From Marinovum sp048263515 (GTDB lineage Bacteria; Pseudomonadota; Alphaproteobacteria; Rhodobacterales; Rhodobacteraceae): a stretch of 64,000 bases of DNA. Below, piece after piece: positions 49,697-58,458 of this stretch; the stretch's first letter is position 1; every line of letters begins with the position of its first letter. Below the pieces are notes generated by a model. That model did not search any database and was not told the DNA's origin. It saw only the letters and a list, made by a program, of their open reading frames with translations. The translations under genes were made by a program, and so were the position numbers. Location: NCBI RefSeq assembly GCF_048263515.1, contig NZ_JBLXEC010000003.1:62001-126000 (forward strand). Reading direction: 5' to 3'.

Positions 49697-50299
49697 TCAG
49701 GGAAGTTCGGCTGACGGAATCACCGGGAAGAACACGCCGGACGACCACAGCCCGAACCAGCGCTCGCCCTCCACCTCGTGGTGTTGGCCGATCTCGACCA
49801 GCCGGTAGAAGCTCTTGCGGTCGATCAAGGCCTCGAGCTCGGCCCGCACCAGCACATAAGGCGCGGGCTCGCCGGTCTCGGCGTCCCGCTCCACCCGGAT
49901 CGGCGCTTCGGGGCCGGCGACGGTGAAATCGCCCACGTTGGTCTCGAAGGTCAGCACCTGCTCGCGCCCTTCTCCGGACACCTCGAAATCCACCGCCACA
50001 AACGGCGCATCGTCGACCGTGATCCCCACCTTCTCGACCGGGGTCACCAGAACGTAGCGGTCACCGTCCTTGCGCAGGATGGTCGAGAACAGCCGCACCA
50101 GCTCTTTCCGGCCGATGGGAGTCCCGAGGTAGAACCACGTCCCGTCCCGCGCGATCCGCATGTCGAGATCGCCGCAATCCGGCGGGTTCCACAGATGCAC
50201 CGGCGGCAGGCCCTTGCCCTTGCTGGCGGCCTTGGCCGAGGCGGCAAGGCCCTCGGCCGAGGGCTGCACTCGATTTTGTGACGTCATTGCTTTTGCCAT
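49697..50299 (-). CDS. DUF1285 domain protein
   Basis: 200 aa from ATG at 50297-50299; ATG at 50285-50287 (MTSQNRVQPSAEGL) is nearly as likely and one at 50335 is possible. DUF1285 pattern: GLPPVHLWNPPDCGDLDMRIARDGTWFYLGTPIGRKELVRLFSTILRKDGDRYVLVTPVEKVGI (key pieces PPVHLWNP, DMRIARDGTWFY, RYVLVTPVEK) and APYVLVRAELEALIDRKSFYRLV. Function unknown; soluble. Divergent from the MoxR operon across 57 bp and conserved beside it in related bacteria as far as I recall. Confidence 0.85.
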   Translation of the reverse strand: MAKAMTSQNRVQPSAEGLAASAKAASKGKGLPPVHLWNPPDCGDLDMRIARDGTWFYLGTPIGRKELVRLFSTILRKDGDRYVLVTPVEKVGITVDDAPFVAVDFEVSGEGREQVLTFETNVGDFTVAGPEAPIRVERDAETGEPAPYVLVRAELEALIDRKSFYRLVEIGQHHEVEGERWFGLWSSGVFFPVIPSAELP

Positions 50300-50356
50300 T
50301 TCCCGTTTCAACGATACACTCACAGCCAAGGACATAGTGCGCAAGGAGCCTTTTTC

Positions 50357-51364
50357 ATGAATGACGTCCCCGATCTCGTCGCCGATATCGAGGCGCTCGA
50401 GGAAAAGCTGGCCCTCGCGCGCGCCTCGATCACCAAGCGCTTCATCGGCCAGGAGCGAGTCGTCGACCTGACGCTCTCGGCACTGCTCTGCGGTGGCCAT
50501 GCCCTGCTGATCGGCCTGCCCGGCCTCGGCAAGACCCGGCTGGTGGAAACGCTCTCGACGGTGATGGGCCTGCACGGCAATCGCATCCAGTTCACGCCCG
50601 ACCTGATGCCCGCCGACATCCTGGGGTCCGAGGTGCTGGAAACCTCGTCCGACGGCAGCCGCGCCTTCAAGTTCATCGAGGGCCCGGTGTTCTGTCAGCT
50701 TTTGATGGCCGACGAGATCAACCGCGCCTCGCCCCGCACGCAATCGGCGCTGCTGCAGGCGATGCAGGAGAAACAGGTGACAGTGGCTGGCGAAAACCGT
50801 CATCTGGCCGCGCCCTTCCACGTGCTGGCCACCCAGAACCCGATCGAACAGGAAGGCACCTATCCGCTGCCAGAGGCGCAGCTCGACCGCTTCCTGGTGC
50901 AGATCGACGTGCTCTACCCCGACCGCAACACCGAGCGGGACATCCTGCTTGCCACCACCGGCGCCACCGAGGAAGCCGCGCATGAGGTCTTTACCGCCGA
51001 CGAGCTGATCGCGGCGCAGATGCTGCTGCGACGGATGCCGGTGGGCGAAAGCGTGGTCGAGATGATCCTCGACCTGGTCCGTGCCTTCCGCCCGGACGAG
51101 CCGGAAGCCTCTGACAAGGTGCGCGAAAACGTGGCCTGGGGCCCCGGCCCGCGGGCCGCGCAGGCGCTGATGCTGACGGTGCGCGCCAAGGCGCTGATCG
51201 ACGGGCGTCTGGCGCCCTCGGTCGAGGATGTGCTCGACATGGCGCGCCCGGTGCTGACCCACCGCATGGCGCTGAACTTCGCGGCGCGGGCGCGCGGCAT
51301 GTCGCTGAGCGACCTGATCGACGAGACCGCAACAGGCTTGATGCGGGCCGAGGCGGCTGCGTGA
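50357..51364 (+). CDS. MoxR-type AAA+ ATPase
   Basis: 335 aa from ATG 50357 (AAGGAG ribosome site). Walker A LLIGLPGLGKTRLVETLS, LQFTPD-like IQFTPDLMPADILGSEVLE, Walker B LLMADEINRASPRTQSALLQAMQE, sensor 1 VLATQNPIEQEGTYPLPEAQLDRF. MoxR ATPases act as chaperones for VWA/DUF58 partner proteins, which is what follows here. Stop overlaps the GTG of the DUF58 gene. Confidence 0.96.
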   Translation: MNDVPDLVADIEALEEKLALARASITKRFIGQERVVDLTLSALLCGGHALLIGLPGLGKTRLVETLSTVMGLHGNRIQFTPDLMPADILGSEVLETSSDGSRAFKFIEGPVFCQLLMADEINRASPRTQSALLQAMQEKQVTVAGENRHLAAPFHVLATQNPIEQEGTYPLPEAQLDRFLVQIDVLYPDRNTERDILLATTGATEEAAHEVFTADELIAAQMLLRRMPVGESVVEMILDLVRAFRPDEPEASDKVRENVAWGPGPRAAQALMLTVRAKALIDGRLAPSVEDVLDMARPVLTHRMALNFAARARGMSLSDLIDETATGLMRAEAAA

Positions 51365-52236
51365 GCCAAAGCCCCGCCCATCTGCGCGCAAGATCGGAGG
51401 CCGAGGCGGCAACCCTGCCGCCGCTGCTGGCCAAGGCCGAACACCTGGCGGGTACCGTCCTGCTGGGCGAACACGGCCGCCGGCGCGCCGGCATGGGCGA
51501 CGATTTCTGGCAATACCGACCGGCCCAGCCCGGCGACCGGCGGCGCAGCATCGATTGGCGCCGCTCGGCCAAATCCGACGGCACATATGTGCGCGAACGC
51601 GAATGGCAGATCGCCCAGAGCGTGATGCTCTGGGTCGATCAGGCGGCGTCCATGCGGTTTTCGTCGGACAAGGCACTGCCCGAAAAGGGCGACCGCGCGC
51701 GGCTGATCGCCATGGCCACCGCCATCCTGCTGATCCGCGGCGGTGAACGCGTCGGCCTGACCGGCGGCAGCCTGCCGCCGCGCCGGGGCGAGCCGCAGCT
51801 TCTGCGCCTGGCCGAGGCCTTTTCGACCGACCAGCCCGAGGATTACGCCGCACCGGAAGCCCGCCTGATGCTGCCGCATGCGCGCGCGATCTTCATCTCG
51901 GATTTCCTGGCCGACAGCGCCCCGGTCGAGGCGGCGCTGACCAAGGCGGCCGACAGGGGCGTGCGCGGGGTGATCCTGCAGGTGCTCGACCCTTCGGAAG
52001 AGGCCTTTCCCTTCCGCGGCCGCACGATCTTCGAAAGCGTCGGCAAGACGCTGCGACATGAAACGCTCAAGGCCAACGAGCTGCGCGAGCGCTATCTGCA
52101 GCGGCTGGCCGAGCGCAAGGACTGGCTGACGCGGGTGTCGCGGGCGACGGGCTGGCAATACAGCGTCCACCACACCGATCATTCGGCGCATGAGGCGCTG
52201 CTCTGGCTCTATCGGGCGATGGAAGGCGTACGATGA
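51361..52236 (+). CDS. DUF58 domain protein (MoxR partner)
   Basis: 291 aa from GTG 51361. DUF58 core is the region LLGEHGRRRAGMGDDFWQYRPAQPGDRRRSIDWRRSAKSDGTYVRERE (key motif DFWQYRPAQPGD..RSIDWRRSA), followed by a VWA-like fold with VMLWVDQAASMRF and AIFISDFLADSAP. Typically interacts with the MoxR ATPase in envelope stress or protein-complex maturation. Overlaps both neighbours by 4 bp. Confidence 0.94.
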   Translation: MSQSPAHLRARSEAEAATLPPLLAKAEHLAGTVLLGEHGRRRAGMGDDFWQYRPAQPGDRRRSIDWRRSAKSDGTYVREREWQIAQSVMLWVDQAASMRFSSDKALPEKGDRARLIAMATAILLIRGGERVGLTGGSLPPRRGEPQLLRLAEAFSTDQPEDYAAPEARLMLPHARAIFISDFLADSAPVEAALTKAADRGVRGVILQVLDPSEEAFPFRGRTIFESVGKTLRHETLKANELRERYLQRLAERKDWLTRVSRATGWQYSVHHTDHSAHEALLWLYRAMEGVR

Positions 52237-54989
52237 CTGTGTTTGGTATCGGGTTTCTCTCTCCCTGGCTGTTGCTGGGGCTTCTTGCGCTGCCGATCCT
52301 CTGGATCATCCTGCGCGCGGTGCCGCCGGCACCGATCCGGCGGATGTTTCCCGGCGTCGTGCTGCTGCTGGGGCTGAAGGACGACGATCAGGTCACCGAC
52401 CGCACGCCCTGGTGGCTGTTGCTGCTGCGCATTCTTGCGGTGGCTGCGGTGATCCTCGGGCTGGCGGGGCCGATCCTCAATCCTCGCGAAGAGGGCGAGA
52501 GCGGCGGCGGGCCGCTGCTGATCGCCATGGACGCCAGCTGGGCCAGCGCCGGCGATTGGGCGGCGCAGCAGGAGGCGCTCGAGGCGCTGCTGCTCGAGGC
52601 GCAGCGCGACGGGCGCACCGTGGCGATGCTCAAGGTCACCGATCCGCAGCCGCTGCAATTCCAGGCCGCCGAGACCTGGCGCTCGCGCCTGCCGGGCCTC
52701 GCGCCCGAGCCCTGGCTGCCGGGCGAGGCACTTTATGCCGAGGCCGCCGAGGCGCTGGGCAATGACCGGTTCGACACGCTCTGGCTGTCGGACGGGCTGG
52801 CGCATGAGGGCCGCGACGATTTCCTGACCGCGCTGGAGGCGCGCGGCGCGCTGCGCGTGGTGCAATCAGCCCGGCCGTTGGTGGTGATGGCGCCGCCGGG
52901 CTTCGAGGACGGGGCGATCCAGCTGACCCTGCGAAGGGTCGCAACCACCGGGTCCTACGAGGCGCAGGTCTCGGCCCATGGCGTCGATCCCTCGGGCAAT
53001 GCCGCCGTTCTAGCCCGCGCCGGGGCGGACTTTGCCGATGGCGAGGCCGAGGCGCAGGTGGCGCTGGCGCTGCCTGCGGAATTGCGCGGCCGGATCACCC
53101 ACTTCGAGGTCGAAGGCCAGCGCTCTGCCGGGGCGGTGGCGCTGTCGGACGATTCGCTCAGGCGGCGCGAGGTGGCGCTGATCGCCGGGCGGGACGACCG
53201 CGAGGGGCTCGAACTGCTCTCGCCGCTGCACTACCTGGAAAAGGCGCTGGAGCCGAATGCCGACCTGCTGCGGGGCGCGCTGAGTGACATCCTGCCGGCC
53301 AACCCCGACGTGGTGGTACTGGCCGATGTCGCCACGCTGGCCCCGGCCGAGGAAGAGGCGCTGCTGGCCTGGGTCGAGAAAGGCGGGCTCCTCCTGCGCT
53401 TCGCTGGTCCGCGCCTCGCCGCGTCTGACGTGAGCCGCGCCGAGGAAGATGCGCTGATGCCGGTGCGCCTTCGCGCCGGTGGCCGTACCGTCGGTGGCGC
53501 GATGTCCTGGGGCGAGCCCAAGGCGCTGGCGCCCTTCCCCGAAGACAGCCCCTTTGCCGGCCTGCCCGTGCCCGAAGACGTGCGTATCAGCGCCCAGGTC
53601 ATGGCCCAGCCCGATCCGACGCTGGCCGACCGGGTGATCGCGCAGCTGGCCGACGGCACGCCGCTGGTCACCCGCAAGCGCATCGAGCAGGGCCAGGTGG
53701 TGCTGGTGCATGTCACTGCCAACGCCGAATGGTCGACCCTGCCGCTGTCTGGCCTCTTCGTGCAGATGCTCGACCGGCTGGCGGTCTCGTCGTCTGCCAC
53801 CACCCCCGACGCCGAAAGCCTCGATGGCACCACGTGGGAGCCGCTGCAGGTGATGGACGCCTTCGGCACGCTCAGCGATGCCGGCACCCGCCCCGGTGTC
53901 GAAGGGCCCGAGCTGGTGAGCGCCGCTTTAGGCCCCGACCTGCTGCCCGGCCTTTACCGCAGCGAGGATCGCCGCCTGGCGCGCAACGTGATCACCGCCG
54001 AGACCGAACTGGCCGCCGCCGACTGGCCCGCGCGCATCGCCGTCCAGGGATTGAGCCGGCCGCAGGAAATGCCGCTGGCCGGCATTCTGCTGAGCCTCGC
54101 GCTGGCGCTGCTGGCGGTGGATGTGGTGGCCTCGCTGGCGCTGGCCGGGCGTCTGACCGGCGGAATGAAGACCGCGGCGCTGGTGCTCTTGGCCTTCACG
54201 GCCCTGCCACAGACCGCAGAGGCCCAGAGCAACGACGATTTCGCCCTCGCGGTGACGTCCGAAGTGGTGCTGGGCCATGTGCTGACCGGCGATCCGCAGC
54301 TTGACCAGATGGCCTTTGAAGGGCTGGCCGGGCTCAGCGAGACGCTATTCTTTCGCACCTCGGTCGAACCGGCCGAACCGATCGGTGTCGACCTCGAGAC
54401 CGACGAACTGGCCTTCTTCCCCTTCCTCTACTGGCCGATCGCGGCGGATCAGCCGATCCCGTCGGACGAGGCCTATGCGAAGCTGAACGAATACCTGCGC
54501 TCCGGCGGGATGATCCTGTTCGACACCCGTGACGCCGATATCGCCAGCTTCGGCGCGGCCTCGCCCAATGGCCAGCGGCTGCAGCGGCTGGCCGCGCCGC
54601 TCGACATTCCGCCGCTGGAACCGGTGCCCGAGGATCACGTGCTGACCCGCACCTTCTACCTGTTGCAGGACTTTCCCGGCCGCCATGCCAGCCGCGATGT
54701 CTGGGTCGAGGCCGCGCCGCCGGATGCCGAGCGGATCGAGGGCATGCCGTTCCGCAATCTCAACGACGGGGTGACGCCGGTGGTGATCGGCGGCAATGAC
54801 TGGGCGGCGGCCTGGGCGATGGACGATGGCGGCAATCCGATCTACCCGGTCGGCCGCGGCTATTCCGGCGAACGGCAGCGCGAGCTGGCCTATCGCTTCG
54901 GGGTCAACCTCATCATGCATGTGCTGACCGGCAACTACAAATCCGACCAGGTGCATGTGCCTGCTCTGCTCGACAGGTTGGGCCAATGA
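52233..54989 (+). CDS. BatA-like N-terminal / DUF4159 C-terminal membrane protein
   Basis: 918 aa. N-terminal BatA/aerotolerance domain: FGIGFLSPWLLLGLLALPILWIILRAVPP, WWLLLLRILAVAAVILGLAGPI (two membrane segments). A VWA-like region follows (LLIAMDASWASAGDW), then a third membrane segment near 613-640. A second signal-peptide-like stretch at about 645-665 (MKTAALVLLAFTALPQTAEAQ) leads into DUF4159 (LETDELAFFPFLYWPI, LRSGGMILFDTRDADIASFG, LNDGVTPVVIGGNDWAAAWA). Known in alphaproteobacteria as a fused gene. Member of the MoxR operon. Confidence 0.88.
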   Translation: MTVFGIGFLSPWLLLGLLALPILWIILRAVPPAPIRRMFPGVVLLLGLKDDDQVTDRTPWWLLLLRILAVAAVILGLAGPILNPREEGESGGGPLLIAMDASWASAGDWAAQQEALEALLLEAQRDGRTVAMLKVTDPQPLQFQAAETWRSRLPGLAPEPWLPGEALYAEAAEALGNDRFDTLWLSDGLAHEGRDDFLTALEARGALRVVQSARPLVVMAPPGFEDGAIQLTLRRVATTGSYEAQVSAHGVDPSGNAAVLARAGADFADGEAEAQVALALPAELRGRITHFEVEGQRSAGAVALSDDSLRRREVALIAGRDDREGLELLSPLHYLEKALEPNADLLRGALSDILPANPDVVVLADVATLAPAEEEALLAWVEKGGLLLRFAGPRLAASDVSRAEEDALMPVRLRAGGRTVGGAMSWGEPKALAPFPEDSPFAGLPVPEDVRISAQVMAQPDPTLADRVIAQLADGTPLVTRKRIEQGQVVLVHVTANAEWSTLPLSGLFVQMLDRLAVSSSATTPDAESLDGTTWEPLQVMDAFGTLSDAGTRPGVEGPELVSAALGPDLLPGLYRSEDRRLARNVITAETELAAADWPARIAVQGLSRPQEMPLAGILLSLALALLAVDVVASLALAGRLTGGMKTAALVLLAFTALPQTAEAQSNDDFALAVTSEVVLGHVLTGDPQLDQMAFEGLAGLSETLFFRTSVEPAEPIGVDLETDELAFFPFLYWPIAADQPIPSDEAYAKLNEYLRSGGMILFDTRDADIASFGAASPNGQRLQRLAAPLDIPPLEPVPEDHVLTRTFYLLQDFPGRHASRDVWVEAAPPDAERIEGMPFRNLNDGVTPVVIGGNDWAAAWAMDDGGNPIYPVGRGYSGERQRELAYRFGVNLIMHVLTGNYKSDQVHVPALLDRLGQ

Positions 54990-57025
54990 CCGGAACCATC
55001 ATCTTCGACCCGATGCTGCCCTGGCCGGTGCTGGCCGGCGTGGGCCTTCTGGTGCTGGCCGCCGCTCTGCTGGCGCTCTGGCGCGGGCTGTCGGGCTGGG
55101 GGCTGCGGCTTCTGGGTGGTCTGGTGGTTCTGGCCGCGCTGGCGCAGCCGGCCTATCAGGAGGAAGACCGCGCGCCGCTGACCGATATCGTCATGCTGGT
55201 CGAGGATCAGAGCGCCTCGCAGAAGCTGGATGACCGCGGTGAGATGACAGCGCGCGCCGCCACTGCGCTCGAAGCGCAGCTGAGCGCGCGCGACAATACC
55301 GAGGTGCGCCGCATCACCGTGGGCGATGGCGAGGGCGACCTCGGCACCCAGTTGATGACCGCGCTCAACACCGCCATGGCCGAGGAACCGCGCGCCAGGA
55401 TCGCCGGGGTGATCGCTCTGTCGGATGGCCGGGTGCACGACATGGCCCGCGCGCCGCAGCTGCCGGCGCCGATGCACCTGCTGATGACCGGGCACGAAAG
55501 CGACTGGGACCGGCGGCTGATCGTGTCCAATGCGCCGGCCTTTGCCATTCTGGGCGAGCCGGTGACCCTGACCCTGCGGGTCGAGGACAGCGGCGCCGCG
55601 CCCGCCGCGACGCAGACGCCGCTGCAGGTCTCGATCGACGGCGGCGAGCCGATGGAATTCAACGTGCCGCTGGGCGAGGACATCGAGATCCCCGTCACCC
55701 TGCCCCATGGCGGCCGCAACGTGCTGCAATTCATCGTTCCCGAGGCTGAGGGCGAGCTGACCGAGCGCAACAACACCGCGCTGATCCAGATCAACGGCGT
55801 GCGCGACCGGTTGCGGGTGCTGCTGGTCTCGGGCGAGCCACATCCCGGCGGGCGCACCTGGCGCAACCTGCTGAAATCGGACAGTTCCGTCGATCTGGTG
55901 CATTTCACCATCCTGCGTCCACCGGAAAAGCAGGACGGCGTGCCGGTGCGGGAACTGTCGCTGATCGCCTTTCCGACCCGCGAGTTGTTTCTGGAAAAGA
56001 TCGACGACTTCGACCTGATCATCTTCGACCGCTACAAGCGGCGGGGCATCCTTCCGGCGATCTACCTCGACAACGTCGCGCGCTATGTCGAAGAGGGCGG
56101 CGCGGTGCTGATCGCCTCTGGCCCCGACTTCGCCAGCGCGGATTCGCTCTACCGGTCGCCGCTCTCGGCGGTGGTGCCGGCGTCGCCCACCGCACGGGTG
56201 ATCGAAGAGGGCTATTCGCCGAAAGTCACCGATCAGGGCGAGCGCCATCCGGTGACGGTGGGCCTCGGTAATCCCGAGACCTGGGGCCGCTGGCTGCGCC
56301 AGATCGAGGTCGAGCCCGAGCGCGGCGATATCCTGATGTCCGGCGTCGATGACAAGCCGCTCTTGATCCTCGACCGGGTGGGCGAGGGCCGCGTGGCGCT
56401 TTTGGCCTCGGATCACGCCTGGCTCTGGAGCCGGGGGTTCGAAGGCGGCGGGCCGCAGCTCGAATTGCTGCGGCGGCTGGCGCATTGGATGATGAAGGAG
56501 CCCGAGCTCGAGGAAGAGACGCTTTACGCCGAGGCCAATGGCCAGACAATGCGGATCATCCGCCGCACGCTGGAGGAAGAGGCCGGGCCGGTGACGGTGA
56601 TCGGGCCTGACGGCAGCGAGGTGGTGCTGGAGCTGGAAGAGGTCAGCCCCGGACGGTTCGAGGCGGTGTACGAAGGGCCGGAGATCGGCCTCTACCGGCT
56701 GCGCGACGGTGATCTGGAAAGCGTGATCGGCCTGGGGCCGGCGGCGCCGAAGGAGTTCGAAGAGACGATTGCCACCGGCGCGGTGCTGGAGCCGCTGATC
56801 GACAGCCTGCGCGGCGGGGTGCTGCGGCTGGACGATGGTCTGCCGCGCATTCGCAACGTGCGCGAAGGCCGCCCGGCGGCGGGGCGCGGCTGGATCGGGC
56901 TGACACCCCGAGGGGCCTTCGAGACCCGGGACGTGACCCAGGTGCCGCTGCTGCCGGCCTGGCTGGTGCTGCTGCTGGCCTCGGCGCTGATCGTGGGGGC
57001 GTGGCTGCGGGAAGGGCGGCGTTAA
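54986..57025 (+). CDS. Large membrane protein with VWA/glutamine-amidotransferase-like fold
   Basis: 679 aa. Two N-terminal membrane segments (about 10-52: WPVLAGVGLLVLAAALLALWRG, LRLLGGLVVLAALAQPAY), then an extracytoplasmic region with TDIVMLVEDQSASQKLDD and AGVIALSDGRVHDMA (VWA-like), RVLLVSGEPHPGGRTWRNLLKSD, and DDFDLIIFDRYKRRGILPAIYLDNVARYVEEGGAVLIASGPDF (class I amidotransferase-like fold). C-terminal membrane anchor VPLLPAWLVLLLASALIVGAWL. Last gene of the MoxR operon; probably its substrate or partner at the membrane. Reaction unknown. Confidence 0.8.
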   Translation: MTGTIIFDPMLPWPVLAGVGLLVLAAALLALWRGLSGWGLRLLGGLVVLAALAQPAYQEEDRAPLTDIVMLVEDQSASQKLDDRGEMTARAATALEAQLSARDNTEVRRITVGDGEGDLGTQLMTALNTAMAEEPRARIAGVIALSDGRVHDMARAPQLPAPMHLLMTGHESDWDRRLIVSNAPAFAILGEPVTLTLRVEDSGAAPAATQTPLQVSIDGGEPMEFNVPLGEDIEIPVTLPHGGRNVLQFIVPEAEGELTERNNTALIQINGVRDRLRVLLVSGEPHPGGRTWRNLLKSDSSVDLVHFTILRPPEKQDGVPVRELSLIAFPTRELFLEKIDDFDLIIFDRYKRRGILPAIYLDNVARYVEEGGAVLIASGPDFASADSLYRSPLSAVVPASPTARVIEEGYSPKVTDQGERHPVTVGLGNPETWGRWLRQIEVEPERGDILMSGVDDKPLLILDRVGEGRVALLASDHAWLWSRGFEGGGPQLELLRRLAHWMMKEPELEEETLYAEANGQTMRIIRRTLEEEAGPVTVIGPDGSEVVLELEEVSPGRFEAVYEGPEIGLYRLRDGDLESVIGLGPAAPKEFEETIATGAVLEPLIDSLRGGVLRLDDGLPRIRNVREGRPAAGRGWIGLTPRGAFETRDVTQVPLLPAWLVLLLASALIVGAWLREGRR

Positions 57026-57045
57026 GGCTCGCCCCTTCAGAGGAA

Positions 57046-57215
57046 GCCGCGCATCGACGGCGCGCGCGGTGGCGATCTGACATCAGTTCGGCGGCGCTTT
57101 ATTTCCGACGTTTCCGGACGAAATCCGAGCGATGCGCCTACGTCGAAGTATCGCCGCCGCGTGGGGGCGCGCCGGCGATGCGCGGCGGCCTGCGGCCTTG
57201 ATTCCGCGCAGGGGC
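57046..57215 (+). repeat. Structured intergenic repeat, family R, copy 3
   Basis: 5' arm 57046-57076 (begins GCCGCGCATCG, inner CGGCGCGC), 3' arm 57150-57186. They pair as 11 bp, then 8 bp (CGGCGCGC/GCGCGCCG), then 11 bp with one wobble, leaving an unpaired run of about six bases on the 3' side as in copies 1 and 2. Core contains GCGCTTTATTTCCGACG, AAATCCGAGCGATGCG and CCTACGTCG. Second hairpin GGCC-TGC-GGCC at 57187-57197, then TTGATTCCG. The middle stem differs from copies 1 and 2 (GCGCGC instead of GGCCGC) on both sides. Confidence 0.82.
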
Positions 57216-57249
57216 TTCAGCTCCGATGGGAGACGTTAACGCAAAACGC

Positions 57250-57627
57250 TCAGTACTTCCCGCGACCCGCCGGCGAGAGCTTGACCTTGATCGGCTTCGA
57301 CGACCAGCCGTGCTCCGAGCAATGTGCCCGGATCATCACCATGCGGATGCCGTCTGGCACCATCACCCCGCGCAGCGAGCGCGTGAAGGGCTGCTCGGTC
57401 ACATGCGGATGGGTCAGCTTGCGATAGCCCAGCCGCTTGCCGTGACGGTCCAGAATCTCCCAGCCGTCGGCAAAGTGGTCCCAGCCGACATCCGGATGGC
57501 GCACGGTGACCTTGAAGAGCCAGCCCATGTCGGGCTTGCTGACCGTGACCTTGACGATCTCGGGGGGGCCGGCCAGCGCCGGCAGGGGCAGCAGCAACAG
57601 CAGACAGGCAAAAGTGGCGCGGATCAT
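57250..57627 (-). CDS. Small periplasmic protein, unknown family
   Basis: 125 aa from ATG at 57625-57627. Sec signal peptide MIRATFACLLLLLPLPALAG, then a compact domain with many His (VRHPDVGWDHFADGW, RHGKRLGYRKLTHPHVTEQP, RAHCSEHGWS). The repeated H-rich beta pattern could bind metal, but I know no family name. Start codon overlaps the stop of the DUF599 gene upstream (4 bp), so coexpressed. Confidence 0.78.
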   Translation of the reverse strand: MIRATFACLLLLLPLPALAGPPEIVKVTVSKPDMGWLFKVTVRHPDVGWDHFADGWEILDRHGKRLGYRKLTHPHVTEQPFTRSLRGVMVPDGIRMVMIRAHCSEHGWSSKPIKVKLSPAGRGKY

Positions 57628-58346
57628 CGGGTCTCCGGGGGTTGCGGCGCGGGCCCTTCCGCGGCCAGCAGCGCCTCGCGGGACTGCGAAGCGAACTCGC
57701 GGCGGTAGACCACGGCCAGCGTGAAGAGCACCGCCAGTATGAGTGGAACTGCGCCCAATAGCCATGCCGTGGCGGCCATGGCGAAGTAAATTGATCGTAA
57801 TCCCTTGTTATAACTCCGTGCGGCGGTGATGTTCAGCGCCGCTGCCTTGCGCGCCCTGGGATAGGCCGCGGGATCGCTCGGATCATTCGGCACCGCCGCC
57901 ATCAGCACCGCGCAATATCCAAACAACCGGTGCGACCAGACGAACTTGAGAAAGCCGTTCACCGCCAGCAGGATCACCACCAGCAGCTTCAGCTCCCAGA
58001 CGATGATCGGCGCGGTCTCGAGGGTGAAATCCTGCGCCACGCCGGCCACCCGCTCGGCATTGCCGATCAGCGCCAGGATACCGCCGATGGCGATCATGCA
58101 GGCCGAGGCAAAGAACGCCGTGCCCTGCCGCAGGATGCTGAGGATCTGGCTGTCGAAGATCCGCGGATCGCGGGTGACCATCTGCTCCATCCAGGCCCGG
58201 CGATACTCGGCGGTCAGCGCGGACACCGAGCCACGTTTTCGGGGATATTCGATCAGCAGGCCGATGCCGATCCAGCCGGCAAAGAGCAGCGCGAGGGCGG
58301 CGAAATCCCAAATCGAAAAGAGCGCAAGTCGGTCTGTCCATGTCAT
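57624..58346 (-). CDS. DUF599 family membrane protein
   Basis: 240 aa with four membrane segments (about 12-32, 75-95, 112-135, 186-212). DUF599 hallmarks: WDFAALALLFAGWIGIGLLIE, RAWMEQMVTRDPRIFDSQILSILRQGTAFFASACMIAIGGILALIG (key RDPRIFDSQILSILRQGTAFFAS), WSHRLFGYCAVLMAAVPN, AARSYNKGLRSIYFAMA. Function unknown. First gene of a two-gene minus-strand operon. Confidence 0.88.
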   Translation of the reverse strand: MTWTDRLALFSIWDFAALALLFAGWIGIGLLIEYPRKRGSVSALTAEYRRAWMEQMVTRDPRIFDSQILSILRQGTAFFASACMIAIGGILALIGNAERVAGVAQDFTLETAPIIVWELKLLVVILLAVNGFLKFVWSHRLFGYCAVLMAAVPNDPSDPAAYPRARKAAALNITAARSYNKGLRSIYFAMAATAWLLGAVPLILAVLFTLAVVYRREFASQSREALLAAEGPAPQPPETR

Positions 58347-58405
58347 TTTTGCACCCTAGCGGCGGGGGTGGACAAGCGGAAGAGGCCGCGGCCCGGACAA
58401 GCGAC

Positions 58406-58444
58406 TTGCCTTAATTCGAAAATTGGTTATATTTTCTTACCAAT
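58406..58444 (+). promoter_or_regulatory. AT-rich promoter with overlapping inverted repeats upstream of glcD
   Basis: Possible -35 TTGCCT (58406-58411) and -10 TATTTT (58430-58435), spaced 18 bp. Two inverted repeats overlap it: GAAAAT(58418)...ATTTTC(58431) and ATTGGT(58422)...ACCAAT(58439). FCD-GntR regulators such as GlcC/PdhR/LldR use TTGGT/ACCAA half-sites, though with shorter spacing. Ribosome site AGGAGA follows before ATG 58459. Confidence 0.4.
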
Positions 58445-58458
58445 CATAGGAGACCGCC

